Shown here piece by piece: positions 18,349-25,995 of a stretch of 51,800 nt of DNA. The DNA is from Phycisphaerae bacterium (GTDB lineage: Bacteria; Planctomycetota; Phycisphaerae; FEN-1346; JAACEH01). Made by a program: the position numbers and the translations under genes. Position 1 is the stretch's first letter, and every line of letters begins with the position of its first letter. The stretch spans positions 1 through 51,800 of the forward strand of contig JAAYDY010000118.1 of the NCBI GenBank assembly GCA_012729015.1, given 5' to 3'. Under the pieces are notes generated by a model. That model had not been told where the DNA came from. It made no database searches and was given only the letters and a program-made list of their open reading frames with translations.

Positions 18349-18706
18349 GGGGGCGATTGGTTTCGACGGGGTCTAGCGTGTTCGGAGCTTGCGTGGAGGG
18401 GTTGCGAGGATGCCCCTTTAAACACCTCGCACCTAAACTAAATGCCAACACTGGCATGCGTATGGCCGCCTAGGAATAGGTAGCCCGTCCCCGGGACTTC
18501 GCCTGCGGGTTCCGACGGACGCCGACAGCAGGCTGTGACGGCCAAGTGCACCTCTGGCGCGGCCGCCGAGATCTAGCAGCGGTTGGGTTCCCAAGGGGCG
18601 CGTTGTCTTGCCCGAGGGAATCGAGAGCCTGAAAGGACAACTACCCACGTAGACGGCCCGAGCACCCGACATCCGGACGCGGGTTCGATTCCCGCCGCCT
18701 CCACCA
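18349..18706 (+). ncRNA. ssrA: Transfer-messenger RNA
   Basis: tmRNA rescues stalled ribosomes and tags the nascent protein. The tRNA-like ends are clear: 5' GGGGGCGATTGGTTTCGACG and 3' GGGTTCGATTCCCGCCGCCT followed by CCACCA, pairing in a 7-bp acceptor stem with an encoded CCA at 18704-18706. The tag frame best reads from GCC at 18444: Ala-Asn-Thr-Gly-Met-Arg-Met-Ala-Ala then TAG (18471-18473). The Ala-Ala end matches the usual ClpXP degron, and the TAAAT before the resume codon is plausible. A T-rich stretch follows the gene. It is a one-piece, non-permuted tmRNA. The 3' ends of such genes often serve as integration sites. Confidence 0.95.
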
Positions 18707-18738
18707 TTTTTTCTTTCTCAGTAGCTCTCTCTGTAAAC

Positions 18739-18766
18739 GAGCCCACCGGCCACCGCCGGCGGGCTC
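18739..18766 (+). terminator. Strong hairpin downstream of ssrA
   Basis: GAGCCCACCGGC (18739-18750) pairs with GCCGGCGGGCTC (18755-18766) with one mismatch and a 4-nt loop. It is followed by a weak T-rich stretch (GTTTCT) and preceded by T-rich sequence right after CCA. It probably helps terminate the tmRNA transcript. Confidence 0.5.
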
Positions 18767-18893
18767 GGCCCGTTTCTGGCCGGAATACGCCTCTTTTCGG
18801 CACGTGGCACCCGCGGCCCGCGCCCCGTCGCGTGACGCCGTTCGGCCGCCAGGTGCGCCAAAACGGCCGGAGAGCGTCTCTTCCTCTCTGAAT

Positions 18894-18922
18894 CGCGTGA
18901 CGCGATGCCAACGCGTCACGCG
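18894..18922. repeat. 11-bp perfect inverted repeat
   Basis: CGCGTGACGCG (18894-18904) and CGCGTCACGCG (18912-18922) are separated by 7 nt. A related TCGCGTGACGCC lies at about 18830. It is unexplained; it could be a protein-binding site, a terminator hairpin or part of an element boundary. Confidence 0.6.
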
Positions 18923-18974
18923 AGAGACAACTACCTGCCACTCAAGCGGTTATGACGATCGGACTCGATGCCTG

Positions 18975-19107
18975 TTGCAGTGCCGTAACCGGGGTGCAAT
19001 AGGGCGTCGCAACCCCCGTCATGTGACGTTTGCAGTGCCAGAACCTGTCATGTGGTCGTCACATGCGTGGCACTGCAAGGACGATTTGGCACTGCAATGG
19101 CACTGCC
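18975..19107. repeat. Cluster of TTGCAGTGCCA and GTCATGTG palindromic motifs
   Basis: TTGCAGTGCC(A) occurs forward at 18975 and 19030, and inverted (TGGCACTGCAA) at 19068 and 19087, with TGGCACTGCC at 19098. Between the inner pair lie GTCATGTG (19047-19054) and GTCACATG (19058-19065), and GTCATGTGAC lies at 19018-19027. Thus 19030-19078 is a nested, near-symmetrical 49-bp structure. The same two motif types recur at 25996-26070. It might be an operator, a partition-like site or a recombination site. Confidence 0.65.
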
Positions 19108-19182
19108 TCGGGAGTGACAGATAAGGAGGGAGCGACAGGCGTGGCACCGGTGCCAAAGGGGAAACCGCAGCGGTGTCAGGGG

Positions 19183-21087
19183 CTACTCCTCTACCGCCGG
19201 ACCATCCGGTTTGCGAATCTGGCGCCGCATCTCGGATGCTGCTTCCCAGTAAGGCTTCGACGCCTCGCTGCGCCCCATCTCGTCGAGCAGATAGGCGTAG
19301 CTTTCCAGCGTCAAGGCATGACTGTTCGATGGTCCCAACTTGAGGTAATCGTGAATGGCCAGAGCCTGCTTGTAGACTTTCTCGGCGGCCTCGTACTTCT
19401 TCTGTCGCCGATAGATCATGCCTTGGTGACGAAGTTGGCTCGCTACTCGGGGGTCGTTTTCCCCGCCAATCGCAGTGTATGCGGCAAGGGCAAAGAGGTT
19501 GTACCGGCTTGCCTCATCAAGCCGACCATCATGCATGTAAAAGAGTGCCAACCTGTTGCAGATGCTCGCCGCGGCGTCGCTCTGCGGACCCGATTCGCGG
19601 TTGATGATGTCGAGACATTCCAGCCAGGTCTTCTCCGCCTCGTCCTTCTTGCCGGCGTTGCTGTAGCAGTCGGCAAGCCCCCCGAGAATGTTGTTGACGT
19701 CGGCCGCGCCGTGGCCTCTCTGCACCGATGCCGCGCGCAGGATATCCGCAGCGAGGCGATAACTGACCTCCGCCTCCTGCCACTTGCCCTGCGCCTTCAG
19801 CACGCCAGCCACTGCGCCATGCGCTTGGGCGGTTTCAATGTGCTTCTCGCCGTACGCCCGGCGCATGATGGCGAGAGACTTTTCGGCTGCCGCCTTCGCC
19901 TCGGCCATGTTACCCAGGTCACGCTGACACCAGGAGAGTTTGATCCAGCAGCGACCGGCGCTTCTGCCCCCCTCGTCGCCGAGATTCTTGTAGACTTCGA
20001 GGGCCTCGAGAAAGAGCCTGGCGGCCGCTTCGTTGGCGCCCCGGGAGTGGTTCAGAAAGGCCAACTCTGCCACCGCGTGGGCCTCATCAAAACTGGGGCC
20101 ATCCTCTTTCGCTCGTATCGTTTTCAGTGCCGCTTCGAGCAGCTGCTTGGCTTCGTCAGATCGGCCCATGTCGTCAAGCACCGAAGCCAGCATTCGCTGC
20201 CGACTGGCCACAATGAGGGAGTTGGCGCCATGTCGCTCACGGGCCCCCTCCATGGCCCCGCGCAACAGTTTCTCGGCGTCGGCCAGACGGCCCATGGCCT
20301 CGTAGAGACGGGACAAGTTCGTCATCGTTGACAGGGTCAGGGGATCGTCGGGCCCGTGCGCCCGAGTACGGATTTCGAGAGCCTTGCGATACCACTGCTC
20401 GGCCTCTACAAAACGGTTGCGGCAGCGATAAAAGTAAGCCAGGTTATTCGCCGTCGTGCCGAGCCGCGGATCGTCGCGCGGCTCCACCTTCTCGAATGCA
20501 GCGATAGCCCGGAGAAACAACTGCTCCACCTCGGCCTCCGGACGAATGTCGATGCTGCTGGTGGCCAAATCACGCAAGGACATGGCCACGGACAGGTCGT
20601 TCGGACCCTTTATCCTCTGCCGTATGGCCAAAGCGCGGAGGTGGGCCTGACGGGAGACTTCGTACAGCCTCAGTTCCCGCAGGGCCAGCCCGAGTTCACG
20701 CAGGTCGCTGGAAGTCTGGTATGTTTCGTCTCCGGTGTCATCAATCCGGACGACCCACGCCCAGATTGCCGCCCCGCGCTGGTTGTTGCCCTTGTCGCGG
20801 TAGAAGCCGGCCAAATCGCGCAACGTTCCGGCAAGAGCCTGTCCAGATTCATCTCGGCCCAGAGCCGCCAATACCTGGTCCAGCAGCTTGCCCTCCACTT
20901 CGCCCGCGGTCAGCCGCCACCCGCGAAAATCATCCGCCGTCGGTGCAGGGATGTCTTCCGGCTTCTGACTGTCTGCGGTCTGGTCATCTGCGGCGAAGGC
21001 GGTCGGTAGGCTGGGGACAGATCCAGTGGCCAACGCAAGACAAAGGGCCATGTATGCCCCAATGGCGACGGTTGCGGTTCGTTTCAT
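19183..21087 (-). CDS. Secreted tetratricopeptide-repeat protein
   Basis: A 634-residue protein with a signal peptide (VAIGAYMALCLALATGSVPSLPTAFAA). After a short spacer it consists of many TPR units of the kinesin-light-chain/TPR_12 type (for example NNLAYFYRCRNRFVEAEQWYRKALEI, CNRLALFYMHDGRLDEASRYNLFALA). TPR superhelices mediate protein-protein contacts, here in the periplasm or outside the cell. GGAGAA precedes the ATG. It shares a 19-bp upstream motif with the secreted protein at 21548-22588, suggesting joint regulation. It lies between ssrA and the recombinase cassette, so host gene or element cargo are both possible. Confidence 0.85.
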   Translation of the reverse strand: MKRTATVAIGAYMALCLALATGSVPSLPTAFAADDQTADSQKPEDIPAPTADDFRGWRLTAGEVEGKLLDQVLAALGRDESGQALAGTLRDLAGFYRDKGNNQRGAAIWAWVVRIDDTGDETYQTSSDLRELGLALRELRLYEVSRQAHLRALAIRQRIKGPNDLSVAMSLRDLATSSIDIRPEAEVEQLFLRAIAAFEKVEPRDDPRLGTTANNLAYFYRCRNRFVEAEQWYRKALEIRTRAHGPDDPLTLSTMTNLSRLYEAMGRLADAEKLLRGAMEGARERHGANSLIVASRQRMLASVLDDMGRSDEAKQLLEAALKTIRAKEDGPSFDEAHAVAELAFLNHSRGANEAAARLFLEALEVYKNLGDEGGRSAGRCWIKLSWCQRDLGNMAEAKAAAEKSLAIMRRAYGEKHIETAQAHGAVAGVLKAQGKWQEAEVSYRLAADILRAASVQRGHGAADVNNILGGLADCYSNAGKKDEAEKTWLECLDIINRESGPQSDAAASICNRLALFYMHDGRLDEASRYNLFALAAYTAIGGENDPRVASQLRHQGMIYRRQKKYEAAEKVYKQALAIHDYLKLGPSNSHALTLESYAYLLDEMGRSEASKPYWEAASEMRRQIRKPDGPAVEE

Positions 21088-21127
21088 GGGCTTCTCCGTG
21101 CACTCATTGACCCATTATGCGGCTACC

Positions 21128-21146
21128 CGTCGATAGGATATCACCG
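21128..21146 (-). promoter_or_regulatory. Shared upstream motif, copy 1
   Basis: CGT-N-GATAGGATATC-N-CCG on the plus strand, about 40 bp upstream of the TPR gene. It matches 22660-22678 at 17 of 19 positions. It contains a palindromic GATATC core next to GATAGG. Probably a common promoter or operator element. Confidence 0.5.
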
Positions 21147-21195
21147 CAAACAGGGCGCAGGCAAGGAGAATGACGGGGGGGGGAACATCTTTGAC

Positions 21196-21489
21196 TCAGT
21201 CATCACGGAAGGACGAACCGTGGCGGTCCCAGCATTCACGCCCCAGATCGGTCATTGAAAACCAATAGCCCTCGGGGTCGGGTGGAAAGGTCTCCTCTGC
21301 ATAGCCGTCGGAATTCATCAGCCGGATCATGCCCCGCCGATGTAGCTCGCGAAGCACGCTGAAGATCGCAGCACGAGATGTCGGGCCGACAAAACGGGCA
21401 AGGTGGGGCTCAATCTGGTCTGCGGACTCCCAGTCGTCGGCCATCGCGTCGAGGATATGCCATGCCGTGGCGTCTGGCTCCCAGTCCAC
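21196..21489 (-). CDS. Small winged-helix-like protein
   Basis: A 97-residue acidic protein. The middle part (SRAAIFSVLRELHRRGMIRLM) resembles the recognition helix and wing region of winged-helix domains, and DATAWHILDAMAD precedes it. Trp-rich motifs (MDWEPDATAWHIL, GYWFSMTDLGRECW) are distinctive, but I do not recognise the family. GTG start, with AGGAG about 11 nt upstream. It lies between two leftward genes for exported proteins and may regulate them. Confidence 0.6.
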   Translation of the reverse strand: MDWEPDATAWHILDAMADDWESADQIEPHLARFVGPTSRAAIFSVLRELHRRGMIRLMNSDGYAEETFPPDPEGYWFSMTDLGRECWDRHGSSFRDD

Positions 21490-21547
21490 CCGTCGTTGTC
21501 TCCTGCCATCGAAAGCCCATCAGGTCCGTCAGATGCGCGAGCCCCAG

Positions 21548-22588
21548 CTACTTGGCGCCATCCGAGGGAACCGCCTTCCCGTTCGATGGCGCATCAGAGT
21601 CGGCCTTCTCCTTCGGCTCGTCCTGGAAGTCGGCTCCGGCGGAAAGCCGGACCACTTTGGTGCCGTCCACCCGCTTCTGCGGACCCGACACCGTTATCCG
21701 TTCCATCTGCACTGTCTGCGGCCACTGAGTCTTGAGGTCGATCACCGCCCTCGTGAGATCCCGCATCTCCATTTCGGGAATCTGATCGTCGGCCATGGGC
21801 TGCCTGCCCGCCTTGCGGTCCATATCCTGAACCGTCTTGACCACCTGCTCGCGAAGCGACTCTCCATCTATCTCGGATTCCCTTACGACCACCGCCTTGC
21901 TCTTCTTCTCGTCGGTTGACTCGACCTTCGTCGTGCACTTGCCCGGTAGCGGATCGCCACCGTAGGGCGAAGGGAACTCGACATTGGACACCTTCGCGTC
22001 TGATGCCTTGGCGAAGTCCCCATTGAAACTGAGATAGATGGCCAACTCGCGGGCCACCAGTTGCGACACCAACTGCTCAGACGAGACTACTTGGCTGACC
22101 GTCTGGCGCAGCGCCTTCTCCTTCTCTGCGTCGAAGGCCATGGCGGCCAGCATCTTCTCAGTGGAGGCATCCATAGCCTTTCTGACGGCCTCGTAGTTGG
22201 CCAAACCGGTCACGGCGTAGTCCGGCGACAACTTCAAATGAATGGGGATGTTGTTCCACATGTCGAGCAGAATCTTCGAGGCGGGATTGGCCTTGATCTG
22301 CTCGGCCTCGGCGCCTTCGACGCGTGTCTTGCGGTAGGTACACGAAACTACGTACCCCTCGAGGCCGGCCTCCAGAACTGTGATGTCGGCCAGGAGGGTC
22401 GCCTGACCGCTGATATCTCTGCTCCCGCGCGTCTGTTGACGACTCCGCGTAATCTGGAGAGTGAAGGAATCGCCCTTCTTCAGCTGTGGCTTCAGGGTGA
22501 GCACTTCTGGCTCGGCTGCGAGGCATGCAGCACTCAAAATGCCCAAGCCCAGAGAAAGCAGCAGCGTCATGAAAAGAGAGTTCCGCAT
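21548..22588 (-). CDS. Secreted protein of unknown function (DUF6263-like)
   Basis: A 346-residue protein with a signal peptide (FMTLLLSLGLGILSAACLAAE). The mature part begins LTLKPQLKKGDSFTLQITRSRQQ, a pattern like DUF6263-type exported proteins, and ends in a Lys/Asp/Ser-rich tail. No catalytic motif was recognised. AGAGGATAGG precedes the ATG. An upstream element at 22660-22678 is nearly identical to one before the TPR gene. A Cys near the cleavage region (SAACLAAE) leaves open a lipoprotein. Confidence 0.7.
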   Translation of the reverse strand: MRNSLFMTLLLSLGLGILSAACLAAEPEVLTLKPQLKKGDSFTLQITRSRQQTRGSRDISGQATLLADITVLEAGLEGYVVSCTYRKTRVEGAEAEQIKANPASKILLDMWNNIPIHLKLSPDYAVTGLANYEAVRKAMDASTEKMLAAMAFDAEKEKALRQTVSQVVSSEQLVSQLVARELAIYLSFNGDFAKASDAKVSNVEFPSPYGGDPLPGKCTTKVESTDEKKSKAVVVRESEIDGESLREQVVKTVQDMDRKAGRQPMADDQIPEMEMRDLTRAVIDLKTQWPQTVQMERITVSGPQKRVDGTKVVRLSAGADFQDEPKEKADSDAPSNGKAVPSDGAK

Positions 22589-22659
22589 TTCCTATCCTCT
22601 CGTGGGCAAAGGCGACTGCCTTGTGGCCAGTTTGCCGTTAGCCAATTCCTGTAACCGCA

Positions 22660-22678
22660 CGTGGATAGGATATCGCCG
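22660..22678 (-). promoter_or_regulatory. Shared upstream motif, copy 2
   Basis: It matches 21128-21146 at 17 of 19 positions (GATAGGATATC core identical). It lies about 72 bp upstream of the secreted-protein gene at 22588. Both copies have the same orientation relative to their genes. Confidence 0.5.
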
Positions 22679-22704
22679 TGGGCACGGCCTAGACAAGGGA
22701 AATG

Positions 22705-23169
22705 TCAATCAGGCTCCCGGCGCTGCTCATCCCACCTCACCGGCAGGTTCTTCCGTAGCTTCGCTAGGCTCAGGCCATCCGGCTCCTCGCCGCGGAGGAT
22801 GGCTTCGACGAGGTCGGGGGCGAGGCTCGTCAGTTGCAGCAGGCGGCTGACGTAGCTCCGGTCGACCCGGAGGGACTGAGCCAGGTCGTCGACGCTGGGG
22901 TACTCGCCGGATTCGAGTTGCTCCTGCCAGCGGTGGGCCTTGGCAATGGCTTCGACGAGCGTCCGGTTCACGCGGCGGTCGTCTTTCGGCTTTGCGTCGG
23001 GCCGCGGGTCGATGGGCCGCCCATCCTCGCCGACGATGATCGTCTGCTGGCCGTTCCGCTTGCGGAACGCGGCCGGGATGTGGACCACCACCGCCTCGCC
23101 GTCGCGGCGGACGTGGAGGCCCGGATAGCGGCGTGCCTGCTCCTGCTGAATCTGGCTCACATCAACCAT
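22705..23169 (-). CDS. KorB/ParB-type HTH protein, last gene of the recombinase cassette
   Basis: A 154-residue protein. Residues about 90-135 (SVDDLAQSLRVDRSYVSRLLQLTSLAPDLVEAILRGEEPDGLSLAKLRK, written here as overlapping recognition segments) match the helix-turn-helix of KorB/ParB-like DNA-binding proteins, without the N-terminal ParB nuclease-like domain. The N-terminal part (HVRRDGEAVVVHIPAAFRKRNGQQ) is a separate small domain. The gene overlaps the recombinase stop by 8 bp, so the two are translationally coupled. Plausible roles are a recombination directionality factor, an accessory factor, or the regulator that binds the nearby palindromes. Confidence 0.75.
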   Translation of the reverse strand: MVDVSQIQQEQARRYPGLHVRRDGEAVVVHIPAAFRKRNGQQTIIVGEDGRPIDPRPDAKPKDDRRVNRTLVEAIAKAHRWQEQLESGEYPSVDDLAQSLRVDRSYVSRLLQLTSLAPDLVEAILRGEEPDGLSLAKLRKNLPVRWDEQRREPD

Positions 23170-24709
23170 GTGCTGCCTCCCCTACGGTCTGGAGTTCCTC
23201 GACAATCTGCTCAATGCCGTTAGTGCGAAAGCGGATGTCGATGCCGGTCGTGCTGACCGTGATCTGCTCGACCAGCAACTTGACGATCCGCTGCTGCTCC
23301 TGCGGATAGAGCACGTCCCACACCGGATCAACCGCCCGGAGGGCCTGCGACACCCGGTCCATGTCTACCGGCCCGCCACTCTGCGGCGCGGCCTCCATCT
23401 CCCCGATGGCCCGTTCCAAGGCCTTCAATTCCCCGTTCAGCCGCTTCAACTCCTCAGCCATGGCGCCCTCTTCGTCGCCATCGCCGACGCTCAGGACGGC
23501 GCGGATAGCCTTGCGCGTCTGCTCGTGCCGCATCCGCAGGTCGTCGAGCCGCGCCATGGCGGCCGCGTCGGGCCGGGCCTCGCCCGCGTCGACCACCTCG
23601 CGATAGGTCCGGGCGATCACGTCGCCGTGGCGCAGCAGCGCCCGGATCTGGTCGACGACCGCCGTTTCGATCTCCCCCGCGGGCAGGGACGGCAGCGGGC
23701 ACCGGCCGTAGCCGATCCTGACCTTCTTCGCGCAGGTGTAGTAGCGATACTCGGTGCCCTCGCCCTTCTTGGAGTGGCTGGGCTGCACCAGGCTGCCGCA
23801 GTGGCCACAGCGGATCATCCGCCGCAGGAGCGCGAAGCGGCGCACCTGATGCTTGTGCGTGTACGTCTGGTTCGCCGAAAGGGTCTTCTGGGCCTTCTCG
23901 AAGACCTCGACTGGCAGGATGGCCGGGTGCTCGGCCGGGTAGTGCTTGCCGCGGTGGGTGATCTGGCCGACGAGCTTGCGGCACGTGAGGAGTGCGTAGA
24001 CCGACTTCTGCGTCCACGGCTTGCCGCCGCGGGGCTTGCCGCTCTTGCCGGTGTAGCGCTTGGTGCCGACGTCCTCGGCGTTCAAGGCATCGGCCACCTT
24101 GCGGCACGACTGGAGCTTCAGGTAGAGGCCGAAGATGTGCCGCACTGTCGGCACCTCGGCCTCATTGACCACGAACTTGCGGTCCACGATGTCGAGGCCG
24201 AGGACGGGAAAGCCGCCGAAGTACTTCCCCTGGCGGGCCGTCGCCAGAATCTTGTCCCGAATCCGCTCGCCGATGATCTCCCGCTCGAACTGGGCGAACG
24301 AGAGCAGGATGTTGAGCGTCAGGCGGCCCATGCTGGTGGTGGTGTTGAACTGCTGTGTGACCGACACGAAGCTGACCTGGTGCTCATCGAAGGTGCTGAT
24401 CAGCTTGGCGAAGTCCAGCAGCGAGCGGCTGAGGCGGTCGACCTTGTAGACGACGACGCAGTCGATGCGGCGAGCCCGTACGTCGGCCAGAAGCTCGGTC
24501 AGCGCCGGGCGGTCCATGTTGGCGCCGGTGTAGCCTCCGTCGTCATAGCGATTGCGGAGGCACTGCCAGCCCTCGTGCCGCTGGCTTTCGATGTAGGCCT
24601 CGCCCGCCTGTCGCTGGGCGTCGAGGGAGTTGAACTCCTGTTCGAGGCCCTCCTCGTGGCTCTTGCGGGTGTAGATCGCGCAGCGGATTGTCGGCGTGCT
24701 CTTCGTCAT
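23162..24709 (-). CDS. Large serine recombinase (integrase)
   Basis: A 515-residue serine recombinase. The N-terminal resolvase domain carries the nucleophile Ser17 in YTRKS, and the DRLSRSLLDFAKL arginine motif near residue 96. A recombinase domain follows. Then comes a zinc ribbon (CGHC about 300 and C...C with YRYYTCAKK) and a C-terminal coiled coil (about 380-440), as in phage and transposon integrases. It catalyses attP x attB integration by paired double-strand breaks. ATGA overlap with the upstream DUF2924 gene. The likely partners are the HTH gene downstream and the sigma-like factor upstream. No att core could be identified. Confidence 0.95.
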   Translation of the reverse strand: MTKSTPTIRCAIYTRKSHEEGLEQEFNSLDAQRQAGEAYIESQRHEGWQCLRNRYDDGGYTGANMDRPALTELLADVRARRIDCVVVYKVDRLSRSLLDFAKLISTFDEHQVSFVSVTQQFNTTTSMGRLTLNILLSFAQFEREIIGERIRDKILATARQGKYFGGFPVLGLDIVDRKFVVNEAEVPTVRHIFGLYLKLQSCRKVADALNAEDVGTKRYTGKSGKPRGGKPWTQKSVYALLTCRKLVGQITHRGKHYPAEHPAILPVEVFEKAQKTLSANQTYTHKHQVRRFALLRRMIRCGHCGSLVQPSHSKKGEGTEYRYYTCAKKVRIGYGRCPLPSLPAGEIETAVVDQIRALLRHGDVIARTYREVVDAGEARPDAAAMARLDDLRMRHEQTRKAIRAVLSVGDGDEEGAMAEELKRLNGELKALERAIGEMEAAPQSGGPVDMDRVSQALRAVDPVWDVLYPQEQQRIVKLLVEQITVSTTGIDIRFRTNGIEQIVEELQTVGEAAHG

Positions 24710-25155
24710 GCCTTGCCTCGCTTTCCGGCCGGCCGGGTGATGCCGAAGAACCGGTTGCCGTTCCAGTGGCTGCCGGTAATGGCTTCGGCCACGGCCGTCA
24801 GGCTCCGGTAGTGCTGGCCGTCGTACAGCAGCCCTTCCTGCTCGACCACCACCTCATAGCGCCGCCCGTTCCAGTCGCGCAGCAGCCGCGTGCCCACCGC
24901 CAGATTCATCTTCCGCCGCTTGGCCCTGGGCCCCTTCGGCCCCTTGCCGTCGGCAATCGCCGCCAGCTGCTGCCGGGCCTCCTGGCTGAGGCCGCCGAAG
25001 GCCAGTTCTTGGATGCGATAGGCCAGGCGTCGCACCAGATACGCCCGGCCGAGCCTGCTGGGGTCGGTGCCCATCAGGTCGCCCCAGCGTTTGCGGAGCT
25101 GGGCCATCGACATGCGGCTGAGCTCGTCCACCTGCTTCAAGACCGTCTTCTCCAT
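24706..25155 (-). CDS. DUF2924 family protein
   Basis: A 149-residue basic protein with the DUF2924 signature: VDELSRMSMAQLRKRWGDLMG, RLAYRIQELAFGGL, LRDWNGRRYEVVV and GSHWNGNRFFGI. The family is typically encoded next to serine recombinases, but its function is unknown; a DNA-binding accessory role is inferred. The start ATG at 25155 overlaps the upstream stop as TGATG. The gene ends in an ATGA overlap with the recombinase. Confidence 0.9.
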   Translation of the reverse strand: MEKTVLKQVDELSRMSMAQLRKRWGDLMGTDPSRLGRAYLVRRLAYRIQELAFGGLSQEARQQLAAIADGKGPKGPRAKRRKMNLAVGTRLLRDWNGRRYEVVVEQEGLLYDGQHYRSLTAVAEAITGSHWNGNRFFGITRPAGKRGKA

Positions 25156-25367
25156 CAAGCCACCTCCTTCTGTTCTGCGGCGGGTTCCGCCGCGTTGGGG
25201 GTGACATTCAGGCTCTTTTCGCCTGAAACCTCAAGGCAATTGCGGCCCTGAAAACGAGTCTTTTTCGCGGCCAGCCGCAGGACACCGCGGGCCAGCAGCG
25301 CCGCCAGCTCGTCGAGCCGCTCGTCAGCGCTCTCCGGGATCGCCGCAGCGTCGTTCAGTCGGACCAT
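25155..25367 (-). CDS. Small protein in the recombinase cassette
   Basis: A 70-residue protein with a conserved-looking helical core (DERLDELAALLARGVLRLAA) and an Ala/Glu-rich tail. I associate such small proteins with recombinase cassettes of planctomycete genomes, but no function is known. Its ATG lies inside the end of the sigma-like gene (13-bp overlap) with AAGGAGGG upstream. Its stop overlaps the DUF2924 start. The tight packing suggests fixed stoichiometry within the cassette. Confidence 0.75.
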   Translation of the reverse strand: MVRLNDAAAIPESADERLDELAALLARGVLRLAAKKTRFQGRNCLEVSGEKSLNVTPNAAEPAAEQKEVA

Positions 25368-25882
25368 GGGTCGAGCCCTCCTTTGACGAACGCCTCGCGG
25401 ATGATCTGGATGTTGCGTCGAACCGTCTCCGGATGGAGGCCGACCTTGTCGGCGACTTCGAACGGGTTGTCACACTCGATCAGAAGACGGCAGATCCGCT
25501 GCCGCCGCGGCGAAAGCGTGGCCACGACCTTGCGCACTTCGTCCGCCATCACCTTCTCCTCCGGCCGGTGGGCGTCCTCGGTGCGGTGGGCGAGTTGGCT
25601 GAAGCGTTCCATCAGGTTCCGCCGGCGGGCGCTGGAGCGGGCCAGCATCTTGATGCGGCGGTCCAGAACGCGGCAGAGGATCGTTTCCTCGCTGGCCGCG
25701 TGCGCCCGCGCCGGGTCGAAGCGGAACCGGTGGATGGCGATGGCCAGTTCCTGCAGGGCGTCGTCCCACCGGTCCAGCGGCACGCCGAAACGCTTCAGAC
25801 GGGCGAAGGCCAGGTTGATCTTCCACTCCTCGAAGGCTCCCACGTACCGCTCGTACAGCTCCTCAATGTAAGTCTTTGCCAC
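25355..25882 (-). CDS. Sigma-70-like factor heading the recombinase cassette
   Basis: A 175-residue protein. Residues about 20-95 resemble sigma region 2 (helices with FDPARAHAASEETILCRVLDRRIKMLARSSARRR). Residues about 115-165 form a region-4-like HTH (LSPRRQRICRLLIECDNPFEVADKVGLHPETVRRNIQIIREAF). The GTG at 25882 has GGAGAAG upstream; an in-frame extension to 25966 is Arg-rich and unlikely. It is the first of five overlapping leftward genes. It may direct polymerase to element promoters, but an HTH regulator without sigma activity is possible. Confidence 0.75.
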   Translation of the reverse strand: MAKTYIEELYERYVGAFEEWKINLAFARLKRFGVPLDRWDDALQELAIAIHRFRFDPARAHAASEETILCRVLDRRIKMLARSSARRRNLMERFSQLAHRTEDAHRPEEKVMADEVRKVVATLSPRRQRICRLLIECDNPFEVADKVGLHPETVRRNIQIIREAFVKGGLDPWSD

Positions 25883-25995
25883 GGTGCTTCTCCGTAAACA
25901 GGGCCGCGTCTGCGCCCGGGCCTCTCCCGGACGACGCAACCATGATCGCTGACGGGGCGGTGCCACGTATCTAACCGTGGATGTGATTGGCGAAG

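Noticed and set aside
18681..18706. A tRNA-like T-arm and CCA end
   Set aside because: It is the 3' part of tmRNA, not a separate tRNA. No independent tRNA was found in the window.
18687..18706. The ssrA 3' end as the proven attachment site of the element
   Set aside because: No second copy of the ssrA 3' end is in the window, and large serine recombinases use other kinds of sites than the tyrosine integrases that favour tmRNA genes.
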